Positions 8,925 to 17,573 of a stretch of 64,000 nucleotides of DNA are shown here, piece after piece. The stretch covers positions 434,001-498,000 of the forward strand of contig NZ_WKJK01000001.1 of NCBI RefSeq assembly GCF_009674535.1, given 5' to 3'. The translations under genes were made by a program, and so were the position numbers. Positions within the stretch are counted from its first letter, which is position 1, and each line of letters starts with the position of its first letter. Source of the stretch: Duganella guangzhouensis (GTDB lineage Bacteria; Pseudomonadota; Gammaproteobacteria; Burkholderiales; Burkholderiaceae_D). The notes under the pieces were generated by a model, which made no database searches, was not told where the DNA came from, and was given only the letters and a program-made list of their open reading frames with translations.

Positions 8925-9284
8925 TCAGGCGGCGAAGTGCAGAGCGAGGCCGATCACGGCTGGCAGAGTTTGAATCAGCAGGATGCTGCGCTTGACGGTC
9001 ACGCCGCCCCACACACCAGCCACCGCCACACAGGCCAGACCGAACACGGTAAACGCCGAAGCGATCGCCGGGTCCGGATGCACAAAGCCGACCACCAGCG
9101 CGGCCACCAGAAAGCCGTTATAGCAACCCTGATTCGACATGGCGGGGCGCACAATCTCCGCCTTCTCCTTGCTGAGGCCGAAGACGCGGCGGCCACGCGA
9201 ATTGAACAATACTGTTTCCAGCAAGACGATGTAGACGTGTACCAGCGCCACCAGTGCGGCGACGATCTGTGCTGCCAAATGCAT
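8925..9284 (-). CDS. DUF1304-family membrane protein
   Basis: 119 aa with four hydrophobic segments: LAAQIVAALVALVHVYIVLLE, FLVAALVVGFVHP, AFTVFGLACVAVAGVWGG and ILLIQTLPAVIGLAL. The FNSRGRRVFGLSKEKAE loop and SNQGCYNGFLVAA are characteristic of the DUF1304 family. No biochemical role is established for the family. It is the upstream gene of a two-gene unit with the 65-aa protein. Confidence 0.85.
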   Translation of the reverse strand: MHLAAQIVAALVALVHVYIVLLETVLFNSRGRRVFGLSKEKAEIVRPAMSNQGCYNGFLVAALVVGFVHPDPAIASAFTVFGLACVAVAGVWGGVTVKRSILLIQTLPAVIGLALHFAA

Positions 9285-9370
9285 GTGTGCTCCCGATTGT
9301 TATAAGAGTTGAACGAGCATTATGACCCGAGCAAGGGCGCGGCGGCTAGAGCCCTGGCACCAATTTTTGG

Positions 9371-9376
9371 TATAGT
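9371..9376 (+). promoter_or_regulatory. Possible -10 box giving a leaderless sugE transcript
   Basis: TATAGT ends five bases before the sugE ATG at 9382 and no Shine-Dalgarno is visible. A start of transcription at or next to the ATG would give a leaderless mRNA. The -35 region is poor, so this is tentative. The hairpin GGCAC-CAATTTTTGGTATA-GTGCC (9355-9378) overlaps it. Confidence 0.3.
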
Positions 9377-9381
9377 GCCGC

Positions 9382-9699
9382 ATGACCTGGATTATCCTCA
9401 TCTTGGCCGGCCTGCTCGAAGTGGTGTGGGCGGTGGGCCTCAAATATACCGAAGGCTTTAGCAAACTGATCCCCTCCGTGCTGACCCTGGCCGCCATGGC
9501 CGGCAGTGTCGGCATGCTTGGTTTAGCGCTGCGCACGCTCCCGCTGGGTACCGCCTATGCGATCTGGACTGGCATTGGCACCGTGGGAACCGTCATCTAT
9601 GGGATTGTCGTGCTAGGCGAACCGGCCAGCATCATGCGGCTGACCTGCATCGCCATGATCGTCGGCGGCATCATCGGCCTGAAGGTCTCTACCGTTTAA
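9382..9699 (+). CDS. sugE: SMR-family exporter, SugE/Gdx type
   Basis: 105 aa with four transmembrane helices. Glu13 in [19 protein letters not shown] is the conserved proton/substrate-coupling acid of small multidrug resistance proteins. The WxxxLKYTEGF and [12 protein letters not shown] signatures place it in the SugE/Gdx branch, which exports guanidinium or some quaternary ammonium ions as an antiparallel dimer. No guanidine riboswitch that I can recognise precedes it. The stop codon overlaps the convergent deacylase gene by four bases. Confidence 0.9.
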   Translation: MTWIILILAGLLEVVWAVGLKYTEGFSKLIPSVLTLAAMAGSVGMLGLALRTLPLGTAYAIWTGIGTVGTVIYGIVVLGEPASIMRLTCIAMIVGGIIGLKVSTV

Positions 9700-10637
9700 A
9701 ACGACGGGTTGGGGCGGGTGAGGTAATACCACTCGCTGTTGGCGCCGGCCTCGCTATCGGGAAACAGGATACGGCCGTCAAATTCCGCCAACACGGGCGT
9801 GCCATCCGCGCGGCGACCGATTTCCTCGCCTTGCCGAACCGGATCGAAGCTCGACCAGTTGCGGCTGAACTTGTCGTCCGCATGCTGCTTGTCGTACACC
9901 GCGACCATGCTCAGCGCCTCCATGTCTTCCGGCGCCACGGGCTCCGGCTCAGGCGCATCAATCATGCCGAGGAACGCCAGCGTATTCAGAATCGCGCGAT
10001 ACGCCACCTCCGGCGCTTGCGGATCATTGTGCTGCCCGCACTCCAGCGTCAGCGCATAGCCGCCGACAGAGCGCATATATTCTGTGGTGCCCATGCCGTA
10101 GCGCAGCACCTTCTGCAATTCATCGCTGCCGCCCATGCGACGCTGGACACCATCGCCATAAGTCCGCAGCCAGCCATCGACAAACCGCCGCACACCAAGC
10201 CGACGCGCCAGCGCGCGCTCCTGCTCCTCATGCTTAAACGGCTCCAACGGCCCATCATTATTCCGTGGCCCGACCATCACAAACGGCTCGCTGGCCGCAT
10301 TAAACGAATGCAGATCGAGCAGCACATCATGCTGCGCCAACAGCGGGCACAGCCAATTCGCCACCCGATCCTCAAAATCCTTCGGCTCAGCTTTCGGGAA
10401 TAAATCCCGATTCAAATTCCGCTCCCCAGCCCGCTCGCCTTTGGCATAGGCGAGCGGATTGGTGACTGGAACAAACGTCACACCACCACGTCGTATCACT
10501 AACACACCATCATCCAACTCCTGCATCACTTGCAGAATCGCCCTAGTTCCGCAGGTCTCGTTACCATGCACAGCTCCTGTGACAATTAAACGGGCCCCGT
10601 AGTTTTGGCTGTTGTATTGAATGGACTTGAATTGCAT
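9696..10637 (-). CDS. Succinylglutamate desuccinylase/aspartoacylase-family hydrolase
   Basis: 313-aa zinc-dependent M14-like deacylase. [12 protein letters not shown] supplies the metal-binding His and Glu (HxxE), LDLHSF the third ligand, and TLECGQH the catalytic glutamate. [22 protein letters not shown] is the substrate-carboxylate/Arg segment typical of AstE and aspartoacylase. The C-terminal 80 residues form a beta-rich extension as in this family. The substrate cannot be inferred from the neighbours, since no arginine-succinyltransferase genes are present. Confidence 0.88.
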   Translation of the reverse strand: MQFKSIQYNSQNYGARLIVTGAVHGNETCGTRAILQVMQELDDGVLVIRRGGVTFVPVTNPLAYAKGERAGERNLNRDLFPKAEPKDFEDRVANWLCPLLAQHDVLLDLHSFNAASEPFVMVGPRNNDGPLEPFKHEEQERALARRLGVRRFVDGWLRTYGDGVQRRMGGSDELQKVLRYGMGTTEYMRSVGGYALTLECGQHNDPQAPEVAYRAILNTLAFLGMIDAPEPEPVAPEDMEALSMVAVYDKQHADDKFSRNWSSFDPVRQGEEIGRRADGTPVLAEFDGRILFPDSEAGANSEWYYLTRPNPSF

Positions 10638-10705
10638 TATGGTTAGCAGGATATGTCGGTATTCTTAAGGTGAGTGTAAGCCGGTTGTCACTAAATAACT
10701 TTCTC

Positions 10706-11074
10706 CTAGCTTTGAGGGTCGTTTTGAATTTGCGGATCATGCGAAAATTCGACACCATCTTTATCTTTAAAATTCAAGATGATGTTAAAAGTAATGCTTT
10801 TCGTATTTGCATCAGTGAAGGTCAGTTGTTTTCCGCTGATACTAACACTTGCTGGACTCAGTTGATCATTGTCTGCTGGAACGACAGTCACGCCCGTAAA
10901 GACAATATCAAAACCTGATGTGTCATAGATTTGGTAATTAATGACAGTGTCAGGCTGCGTTACGTAAGGGATTGCCGGAGCGGTTTGGACAGTATATTGA
11001 GTACCAGGCTTTGTGCCCGGCTTTACTTGAACTAATACATTCAAAAACTGTGTCGATGCAGTCAGTTTGCTCAT
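10706..11074 (-). CDS. Small beta-rich protein, DP-EP-like family
   Basis: 122 aa without signal peptide, predicted almost entirely beta. It begins MSKLTASTQFLNVLVQVKPG and ends VEFSHDPQIQNDPQS. The tail with two 'DP'-type dipeptides resembles proteins annotated as the DP-EP family (from memory, not searched). It starts four bases after the stop of the giant STAND gene, so both are one transcript. The DNA is visibly AT-rich compared with flanking genes. Function unknown; it may be an effector or partner of the STAND protein (inference). Confidence 0.6.
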   Translation of the reverse strand: MSKLTASTQFLNVLVQVKPGTKPGTQYTVQTAPAIPYVTQPDTVINYQIYDTSGFDIVFTGVTVVPADNDQLSPASVSISGKQLTFTDANTKSITFNIILNFKDKDGVEFSHDPQIQNDPQS

Positions 11075-11078
11075 GGCT

Positions 11079-14000
11079 TCACTTTCTTTGGTGGGTTGAA
11101 ATATATTTAAGGTAATTTTTTTCTTTGTATTCTATTTTATTTATTTTTATTATAATTTCGTTTGCGTGTTCGAAATCATTTAATCCTATATATGCTTTTG
11201 CCAGAGGAACCAATATTTGAAAATCTTTACTATTTTTACTAAATGGACTGAGAGTGGTGAGCACTGTTTTGTAAATCTCTTGAGCGGCTGCTGGATTTTG
11301 CTGTGCAAGTTCTATTTCTGCATTTAAAAGCAAACAATCAAGTACATTGCTACGTAGGACTCGATCAGTGGGGGCGGCTGAGTAAACGGTTTGCAATTCC
11401 GCCAAGGCAGGCTTCAATGTTAAAGCTGCATCAAAATTCTTCCCATTATGTAGCTGCAGAGTGGCCTTGCGTTGGATCGCAACCGCGACCAGCATTCTCA
11501 AATTCAACTTTTTCGGTTCAAGGTTGCTCAGCTCAGCTAAATTTGCATGTAATTTTTCAATGTCAACCATAGCTTGAGCAGGAGTCACGTTCTTCTCATT
11601 GAGGTCTAAAATTTTTAAATCAGTGATATAGAGATCACGTTGCCAAGCCCGATTGCTTGGATCTCGCGATACTAAGCTAGATAGTAGGCCATGTGCTGTA
11701 TTCAGGCTGCTGGCGGCTGCAGATAGATCACCAAGGGCCTGTTTTGCTTCGGCTTGATGTATAAAAGCCGCAGCTAAAGGTTTTAACCAAAGGTTATCAG
11801 CAGGATTTTCGTTATGCAGTTTTTCTAATAAACGTAATTCTTGCTCCGATAGTGCCTCAGCTTCCCTTAAATATCCTAACTGCATCTTGGTACTGGCTAA
11901 CCACGATAGTGTATCGCCTAAATTTGCGGTAAGTCGTTTGTCATTGGGATTCTTTTTATGTGCGAGCGCCTTTAATTCAACGGAAAGCTCAAATTCTTTA
12001 GATGCACGTTCTACATCACTACGTTGAAGGGCTAAAGTTCCTAAAGTATTGTGCGCGAAGGATTGTTCAATCCAACCTTCTGCGTCTGTGGGGTTTGCTG
12101 CAGCTAGTCGATCGCTCAATACTCGGTATTCGTCAAAATACTGTTGTGCTTTTTCCCATTCTTTGCGATCAAAATGGATTTGTCCTAGCCAAAACGCATT
12201 TTCACCCGCACTTTTTAACAGCGTGGTGTCAACGGGCTTGGCTTGCAGTTGTTGATGCAAAATGTTGCGACCAGCTAATAATGCAGTATTGGCACCTATT
12301 GAATCGGCTCGAGCTATTTTTACTTCAGAAATTAGTTGTAGAGACTTTGCTCGTTGAGCAAGTGCTTCGTCGTTTCCATCAGCTTTACTTTTATCAGAAA
12401 GATAAAGTAGAGCCCTATTGCTTACGCTATCGAGCAAATCTAACTTGCCTAGAGGGCGCAGTTTTTCGACGAATTCTCCTAGCATGTATGTCATGAGACT
12501 TTCGGCATCTGCACGATTTTGTTCTGCTTGAGATTGGGCTGAGCGGGCGGCGAGGCCCAAGCCCCCTGCTAACATAGCAAGGCAGGTGACAACGATCATC
12601 ACGCCCATCCGAACGCGTTCATTACGGCGCACGCTTTGGAGCGAGGCTTGGATGAAGTTTTGTTCTTGCGTGGTGAAGCTCAGGGCGCCGTGCTGGAGCA
12701 GTTCGCGAGCCTGATTGGTCTGTGTGCCCGATGGCAGCAGCATGTCGCGCTTGCGGCCGCTTTCTTGCCAGCGGTTGGCTTGGGCGCTGATGCGGCTGCG
12801 GATTTGTAGCGCCTGGCGGTGCTCTTCAACCCACGCGACCACGCGCGGCCAGCGCCGCAACAGGGCTTCGTGGGCGATGCCGAAGTAGGGCGCGCCGCCT
12901 TGCAGGTCGCTGACGAACAGGTGGGCGTCCACCAGAGCTTGCACCAGTTTGTTTTCGGCTTCGTTGCGCAGGGCCGACCACGGCACGCGGCGCGAGCTGA
13001 CGGTGGATTCGTCTTCGGCCACCAGAACCAGCTGCGACAGCACATGGGGCAGGGCGGCGATCTGTTCTGGCTTGAGGGCGGTGATGACTTGTTCAGCGCG
13101 TGCGCCGATCGCGCCTTCGAGGCCGCCCATGGCGTGGAAGGCGGCGTGCGTCAGTTCACCATCGGCGGTGCGCTGGCGGTACAGCTCTTGCAGGCAGTAT
13201 TGCAGCAGCGGCAGGCTGTCGGGGCCGGAGCGGGCGGCCTGGCACAGTACTTCGTCCAGTCCTTCGCCTTGCTCGTCCACCGTGTAGCGCAGTTGTGCGA
13301 CTTGTGCCGGGTGGCGCACGATCTGGGCGATGTCGGCGCTGCCGGGCGGCGTCAAATCGTAGTGGCCGCCGCTCAGCTTCAGGCTCATCAGCGCCGGGTA
13401 GGACGCCAGATGCGGGTAGAAGTCGTTGCGGCACGCCAGCACCAGTTGCATGCTGCCCGAGCGCGCCAACTGGTCCAGCACGTTGATGAACACGGCGCGT
13501 TCGACGTCGCTGATGTGCGGTAGCCGGAACACGGCTTCAAAGCGGTCGATGAACAGCAGCAGGCGGATGGTTGGCAGCTGTTTCTGCAGTTGCTCGATCA
13601 GGCCCGGCAAGTCGTTGGTCAAGCGCTGCGCCAGGGCGGCGGCGCTGGTGTTTTCAAACAGCAGTCGGTCGTCAATCTCGGCGTCCAGCAGCACGCTAGC
13701 CAGCGTTTCCAGCAGCCCGGACTGGCCCATGTCTGCGCAATCGAGCTGGACGTGGGCGCTGATGGCGATGCCGGACTCGGCCGGCGCGGCGCCGCTTTTC
13801 AGCGCCGGGATCAGCCCAGCCTGCACCAACGAGGTCTTGCCGGCGCCGGACGGGCCGAGCACCAGCACCATCGCGCACGCGGCCTGGGCTTGCGCCACCA
13901 CCACTTGCACCAGCTGGTCGACGCTGAGTTTGCGGCCGAAGAAGATGGCGGCGTGTTGTTCTTCAAATGCTTCCAGCCCACGGAACGGCGAGGCGTGCAA

Positions 14001-14342
14001 CCAGCTGCCCTGGCTGACTTCGTCGTCGTAGCTGAGCTCGGCCAGCAGCCGGTAGCCGCGCTTGCGGATGGTTTCGATGTACTTGGGTTCGGTCGCGGAA
14101 TCGTCCAGCGCGCGCCGCAGTTGGGTGATGATTTTGTGGATGGCGTTGTCGCTGGGCGAGACTTCGCCCCAGCAGGCGTCGAGCAGGGTTTCGGCCGATA
14201 CCACCACGTGCGGATGGCGGCTTAGATACAACAGCACGTCCATGGCGCGTGGTTCCAGCTGGCGGTTTAGCACCCCACAGCTGAGCGTGTTGGTGGCGGG
14301 ATCAACCCGCCACTGGCCAAAACGGAAACTCTTCTGATTCAC
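11079..14342 (-). CDS. Giant winged-helix / STAND NTPase / TPR-like signalling protein
   Basis: About 1,087 aa from GTG 14342, chosen because AAGG lies six bases upstream; the reading can be extended to TTG 14384. An OmpR/CadC-type winged helix (about 4-100) is followed by an nSTAND ATPase with Walker A GPSGAGKTS and Walker B-like LLLFIDRFEAVF. A helical sensor region (PYFGIAHEALLRRWPRV) comes next. A transmembrane segment (VRMGVMIVVTCLAMLAGGLGLAA) lies near 578-600, and about 480 residues of TPR-like helical repeats follow. The topology suggests a membrane-bound CadC-like regulator with cytoplasmic DNA binding. The C-terminal third is much more AT-rich than the rest. Confidence 0.85.
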   Translation of the reverse strand: MNQKSFRFGQWRVDPATNTLSCGVLNRQLEPRAMDVLLYLSRHPHVVVSAETLLDACWGEVSPSDNAIHKIITQLRRALDDSATEPKYIETIRKRGYRLLAELSYDDEVSQGSWLHASPFRGLEAFEEQHAAIFFGRKLSVDQLVQVVVAQAQAACAMVLVLGPSGAGKTSLVQAGLIPALKSGAAPAESGIAISAHVQLDCADMGQSGLLETLASVLLDAEIDDRLLFENTSAAALAQRLTNDLPGLIEQLQKQLPTIRLLLFIDRFEAVFRLPHISDVERAVFINVLDQLARSGSMQLVLACRNDFYPHLASYPALMSLKLSGGHYDLTPPGSADIAQIVRHPAQVAQLRYTVDEQGEGLDEVLCQAARSGPDSLPLLQYCLQELYRQRTADGELTHAAFHAMGGLEGAIGARAEQVITALKPEQIAALPHVLSQLVLVAEDESTVSSRRVPWSALRNEAENKLVQALVDAHLFVSDLQGGAPYFGIAHEALLRRWPRVVAWVEEHRQALQIRSRISAQANRWQESGRKRDMLLPSGTQTNQARELLQHGALSFTTQEQNFIQASLQSVRRNERVRMGVMIVVTCLAMLAGGLGLAARSAQSQAEQNRADAESLMTYMLGEFVEKLRPLGKLDLLDSVSNRALLYLSDKSKADGNDEALAQRAKSLQLISEVKIARADSIGANTALLAGRNILHQQLQAKPVDTTLLKSAGENAFWLGQIHFDRKEWEKAQQYFDEYRVLSDRLAAANPTDAEGWIEQSFAHNTLGTLALQRSDVERASKEFELSVELKALAHKKNPNDKRLTANLGDTLSWLASTKMQLGYLREAEALSEQELRLLEKLHNENPADNLWLKPLAAAFIHQAEAKQALGDLSAAASSLNTAHGLLSSLVSRDPSNRAWQRDLYITDLKILDLNEKNVTPAQAMVDIEKLHANLAELSNLEPKKLNLRMLVAVAIQRKATLQLHNGKNFDAALTLKPALAELQTVYSAAPTDRVLRSNVLDCLLLNAEIELAQQNPAAAQEIYKTVLTTLSPFSKNSKDFQILVPLAKAYIGLNDFEHANEIIIKINKIEYKEKNYLKYISTHQRK

Positions 14343-14434
14343 ATCCAACCTTCTGTGCGTTCTCAATAACCATCGCAGAATCAAGCACTTGCAGTCTTCG
14401 GAAGGTTTCCGGAAGGCCGATTCACCAAGGGTTA

Positions 14435-14450
14435 GTTACAGTCGTTACAG
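14435..14450. promoter_or_regulatory. Tandem direct repeat, candidate winged-helix regulator site
   Basis: GTTACAG occurs at 14435-14441 and 14444-14450 (9-base period) in the AT-rich region between the divergent STAND regulator and the DUF1906 gene. OmpR-like winged helices bind direct repeats, so this is a candidate target of the STAND protein. Confidence 0.35.
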
Positions 14451-14526
14451 ATAAATACTAACATTATCTTGAGAGAAATAGTTAAAGATTTACATCGCTT
14501 TAGTTTCACAAACCCCAGGAGTCTCC

Positions 14527-15141
14527 ATGACTGTTTTGATCGGCGTGAAAGCACCGTTTGAACTGACGCAGTACGCAATAGCTATAAAACAACAGGGGAT
14601 CGATTTTGCGATTCGTTATTACACGCACCAGTCGGGCAAGAGCCTGTCGTTGGCCGAGGCGCGTGCGCTGACCGACGCCGGCATCCAGCTCGGCGCGTTG
14701 TGGGAACCGGCCGATGCGCACCTCAGTTACTTCAGCCGCGCGCAGGGTTGTGCCGATGGCGCCGCCGCTTATCTGATGGCGCAGACCGTGATCGGTCAGC
14801 CGTCCGGCTCGGCCATTTATTTCGCGGCGCCGGATGTGGCCGAGATCGACGGCGCCGCCGACCATTATTTCGAAGGCATCAACCAGGCGTTCGCGGCAGC
14901 CGGCCCGGCCGAGCGGCACTATAAGGTGGGGGTGTACGGTTCCAGTGCTTGCTGCGCGCAGATGCTGGAGCGCGGTCTGGCCACGGTCGCCTGGCTGGAG
15001 GGCGAGGATAGCAACGAGGCTGATTTCGGCCTGAAGCAGATGCACGCGTCCACGCTGCCGGTGGATGATGGCCGACGCATCAGCGTGGGCATGGTGTGTC
15101 ATCGTCCGGAGCGCCCGGCCGGCTTTTTCCGGGTGCTGTAA
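14527..15141 (+). CDS. DUF1906 glycoside-hydrolase-like domain protein
   Basis: 204 aa with no signal peptide, behind CCAGGAGTC. The pattern IDFAIRYYTHQSGKSLSLAEA, then AGIQLGALWE, AYLMAQTVIGQPSGSAIYFAA and YKVGVYGSSACC matches the Rv2525c-like/DUF1906 TIM-barrel family related to GH25 lysozymes. Acidic residues at strand ends (FAAPDVAEID) could be catalytic. A peptidoglycan or glycan substrate is suggested by family membership only. It is divergent from the STAND regulator and followed two bases later by a small unknown gene. Confidence 0.78.
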   Translation: MTVLIGVKAPFELTQYAIAIKQQGIDFAIRYYTHQSGKSLSLAEARALTDAGIQLGALWEPADAHLSYFSRAQGCADGAAAYLMAQTVIGQPSGSAIYFAAPDVAEIDGAADHYFEGINQAFAAAGPAERHYKVGVYGSSACCAQMLERGLATVAWLEGEDSNEADFGLKQMHASTLPVDDGRRISVGMVCHRPERPAGFFRVL

Positions 15142-15143
15142 CG

Positions 15144-15431
15144 ATGAATATTTGCTTTACGGAGACCCCATCGCGCAAGACTGTCAAACCGGCCAAGACG
15201 GTTTTTCTTAACAATACTGGACAGGATCTGATCTTCAAATTTGTGACGGCGCCGGATCTGGTGCTGAGTGCGTACACCATCAGCAACGGCGTCAGCGCGG
15301 CCATCGACCGCATCCAGTTGGGCAAAAAGGAATTCTTTTCCTGCCATAGCCAGAACGTGGCGATACCCAGCGATTGCACGGCGGTGCTGAGTCTGACCAA
15401 CAGCGTGCTGACGATGGCTATATCATCCTGA
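15144..15431 (+). CDS. Hypothetical small beta-rich protein
   Basis: 95 aa starting at ATG 15144, two bases after the DUF1906 stop, so probably co-translated. Alternating hydrophobic residues (KTVFLNNTGQDLIFKFVTAP, TAVLSLTNSVLTMAISS) suggest a beta-sandwich. No known motif and no signal peptide. Possibly functionally paired with the DUF1906 protein. Confidence 0.5.
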   Translation: MNICFTETPSRKTVKPAKTVFLNNTGQDLIFKFVTAPDLVLSAYTISNGVSAAIDRIQLGKKEFFSCHSQNVAIPSDCTAVLSLTNSVLTMAISS

Positions 15432-15444
15432 TAAGATACGGCCG

Positions 15445-16605
15445 ATGAATTCCACCACCATCGGCCGCAATCCCGGCCTCGACACCCTGCGCGCATTGGC
15501 CATCGTGCTGGTGTTTGCCAACCATTACATGATCTTCGTCAGCGGCGCGCCCACTTTTGGCTGGGTTAGCGAGATAGGCTGGGCTGGCGTCGACCTGTTC
15601 TTTGCCCTCAGTGGTTATTTGATCGGCAACCAGATTCTGGCCGGCATCCGCAAGCAGCAAGCGGGCACGGCGCGCTTTTCGCTGGCGCGGTTTTATGCGC
15701 GTCGGCTGCTGCGGACGCTGCCCAATTTCTACTTCGTGCTGGCGCTGTATGCCTTGTGGCCGGCCATGCGCGGCAGCAGCGAATTGCCGCCGCTGTGGAA
15801 GTTCCTGACCTTCACCCAGAATATCAATCTGATGCCGGGGACGGCGTTTTCGCATGCGTGGTCGTTGTGCGTGGAGGAGCAGTTTTATTTCCTGCTGCCG
15901 GCCAGCGCGTTGTTGATCGCCACGCTGCGCAAGTCACTGCTGTGGGCTTGGGTGGCGGCGGTGGGCGCGGTGTTGGGCGGCATGCTGCTGCGCAGCCAGC
16001 TGTGGCCGGGGGAGTATGGCAACGGGCATTATTACACGGTGATTTATTACGCTTCGTGGTGTCGCTTCGATGAGCTGATTTTTGGCGTGGCGCTGGCGTT
16101 GCTGAGGAATTATCACGCTGCGGCGTGGACGCGTATCACTTCGTATGGCAACTGGACGCTGGTGGCCGGCGTGGTCCTGCTGACGCTGACCTGGCGCGCG
16201 CTGCTGGACGATCATTATGGTTACACGATGACGGTCTATGGCTATCCGCTGCTGGGGCTGAGCTACAGTCTGCTGCTGATCGCGGCGCTCAGTCCCGGTT
16301 CGCTGTTGCAGCGTTGGCGCGTGCCGGGCGCGGCCAGCATCGCGCTGTGGTCCTATGCGATTTACCTGACGCACAAGCAGCTGTGCGTGCTGCTGCGCGC
16401 GCCGCTCGCGGAGCAGGGCTGGGAGGCGGAAAGCTGGCAGGCGCTGCTCATCATGAGTGCGGCCAGTGCGCTGGCCGGCTGGCTGCTGTACCGGCTGGTC
16501 GAGACGCCGTTCATGAAGCTGCGTGACCGCTATGTGGCGTCGAACTACGCTAGTTCATCTCAATCACATCAAACGGCGACTGGGTTGAGCCCAGAAAGGC
16601 CATGA
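15445..16605 (+). CDS. Acyltransferase family 3 (OafA/YrhL-like) membrane protein
   Basis: 386-aa integral membrane acyltransferase. The N-terminal GLDTLRALAIVLVFANHY carries the family R-x10-H catalytic signature. WAGVDLFFALSGYLI, FYARRLLRTLPNFY and CVEEQFYFLLP are further family motifs. About ten transmembrane helices are visible. Such proteins acetylate or acylate surface polysaccharides or lipids. The last 56 bases overlap the convergent gene at 16550, an unusually long 3' overlap, so the final residues (ASSSQSHQTATGLSPERP) are probably not conserved. Confidence 0.9.
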   Translation: MNSTTIGRNPGLDTLRALAIVLVFANHYMIFVSGAPTFGWVSEIGWAGVDLFFALSGYLIGNQILAGIRKQQAGTARFSLARFYARRLLRTLPNFYFVLALYALWPAMRGSSELPPLWKFLTFTQNINLMPGTAFSHAWSLCVEEQFYFLLPASALLIATLRKSLLWAWVAAVGAVLGGMLLRSQLWPGEYGNGHYYTVIYYASWCRFDELIFGVALALLRNYHAAAWTRITSYGNWTLVAGVVLLTLTWRALLDDHYGYTMTVYGYPLLGLSYSLLLIAALSPGSLLQRWRVPGAASIALWSYAIYLTHKQLCVLLRAPLAEQGWEAESWQALLIMSAASALAGWLLYRLVETPFMKLRDRYVASNYASSSQSHQTATGLSPERP

Positions 16606-17014
16606 CCGCGCGAGCGCGGTCGCCGATGTCGTAACCGCGCGTGTTGGCGATGACGGTGCGCAGGCCGGGGATGACTTCGGTGATGTGCGGACTGTCGTAA
16701 GCCTCGACCAGCAGCGCGGCCAGCTCGGTGGCGCGGCCGCGGTTGACGCGCATGCGTTCTTCCAGCACCGCCAACAAAGTGCGCTGCATGCGCGGCGTGG
16801 GATTGACGATGCGGCCAAACACCAGCGGCGTGTTGGCGATAGCATCGCACAAGCGCTGCTCGATCTGCTCCGGCTTGACGTCGGAAGCGATGTCGAAAGA
16901 GGCGCCATCCCAACGAGTGTGTTCGTACGGGTGGCCGGGCGGGAAGGAATCGGCCGTTTCGAAGCCGAGCAGGTGGCTAAGGCGGCGCAGCCATGTCATC
17001 AGAATATCAATCAT
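16550..17014 (-). CDS. Hypothetical protein
   Basis: 154 aa, soluble, rich in Arg and Asp. It begins MIDILMTWLRRLSHLLGFET and continues with FDIASDVKPEQIEQRLCDAI, helical segments around RTLLAVLEERMRVNRGRATE, and ends TQSPFDVIEMN. I see no known catalytic motif. Codon use matches the neighbours and the gene reads against the acyltransferase tail. Confidence 0.6.
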   Translation of the reverse strand: MIDILMTWLRRLSHLLGFETADSFPPGHPYEHTRWDGASFDIASDVKPEQIEQRLCDAIANTPLVFGRIVNPTPRMQRTLLAVLEERMRVNRGRATELAALLVEAYDSPHITEVIPGLRTVIANTRGYDIGDRARAVMAFLGSTQSPFDVIEMN

Positions 17015-17106
17015 GATGCTATTTTAGCGTGCGGCTGGACATTCAGTCTTCGCCAGGCCGTAGTGCGATGGCTCAATGCGCGGACTCGGGTATTACATAT
17101 GCTTCT

Positions 17107-17131
17107 AAAACGCCGTGTATATCGGCGTTTT
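17107..17131 (+). other. Stem-loop immediately upstream of the ribosome site of the 17145 gene
   Basis: AAAACGCCG (17107-17115) pairs perfectly with CGGCGTTTT (17123-17131) around a 7-base loop. The stem ends two bases before the AGGAGAAG ribosome site. It could be a weak terminator or a 5'-UTR structure affecting translation. Confidence 0.45.
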
Positions 17132-17144
17132 ATAGGAGAAGATT

Positions 17145-17573
17145 ATGGCATCGGACTTTTATAAGTACTTCAAGGAGAACATGGACAGCTTGGGGCTTGA
17201 CTGTCCAGAAACGCTGTTTGCGACCAAAGGTGCGGCGATTCAAACGGCAACGACGCTGTTGTCGGCCATTCAGCAGCATGGCTCCAAAGTGACAGTTTCG
17301 GAATTGATCGGAGCTGGGACGGGGTTGGAGAAGCTAATTTACCTGGGGGCTTTGCGTGCTTCTTTTTATGCCGGAGCGGTGGTGGGCAGCATCGCCGTTG
17401 CCACTGGGCGAACTCTGGCAGGCGGCACGTCGCTATCCGACGTGTTGATATCTGCCCGTAGCAATAACCTGCATCGACCGTGGCTTGCGGGTGTTTTGAT
17501 GCGTTGGCCCGGCATCTATAACTCCCAAGTGACCTCCAGGCAGCACTATCGTCAATCATGGAGCCGGCCATGA
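17145..17573 (+). CDS. Hypothetical membrane-associated protein with glycine-zipper-like segment
   Basis: 142 aa behind AGGAGAAG. Soluble N-terminal part (SDFYKYFKENMDSLGLDCPE) followed by ELIGAGTGLEKLIYLGALRASFYAGAVVGSIAVATGRTLAGG, read here as two adjacent pieces. That is one or two Gly/Ala-rich membrane helices. The C-terminus is basic. The last 16 bases overlap the next gene. No family recognised. Confidence 0.55.
   Translation: MASDFYKYFKENMDSLGLDCPETLFATKGAAIQTATTLLSAIQQHGSKVTVSELIGAGTGLEKLIYLGALRASFYAGAVVGSIAVATGRTLAGGTSLSDVLISARSNNLHRPWLAGVLMRWPGIYNSQVTSRQHYRQSWSRP

Noticed and set aside
9353..9370. Second sigma-54-like promoter upstream of sugE (TGGCACCAATTTTTGG)
   Set aside because: The -24 element is good but the -12 GC dinucleotide is absent at the required spacing, so it does not meet the consensus.
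9285..9381. Guanidine riboswitch ahead of sugE
   Set aside because: The leader is short and I could not find the conserved ykkC or mini-ykkC loops; only simple hairpins are present.
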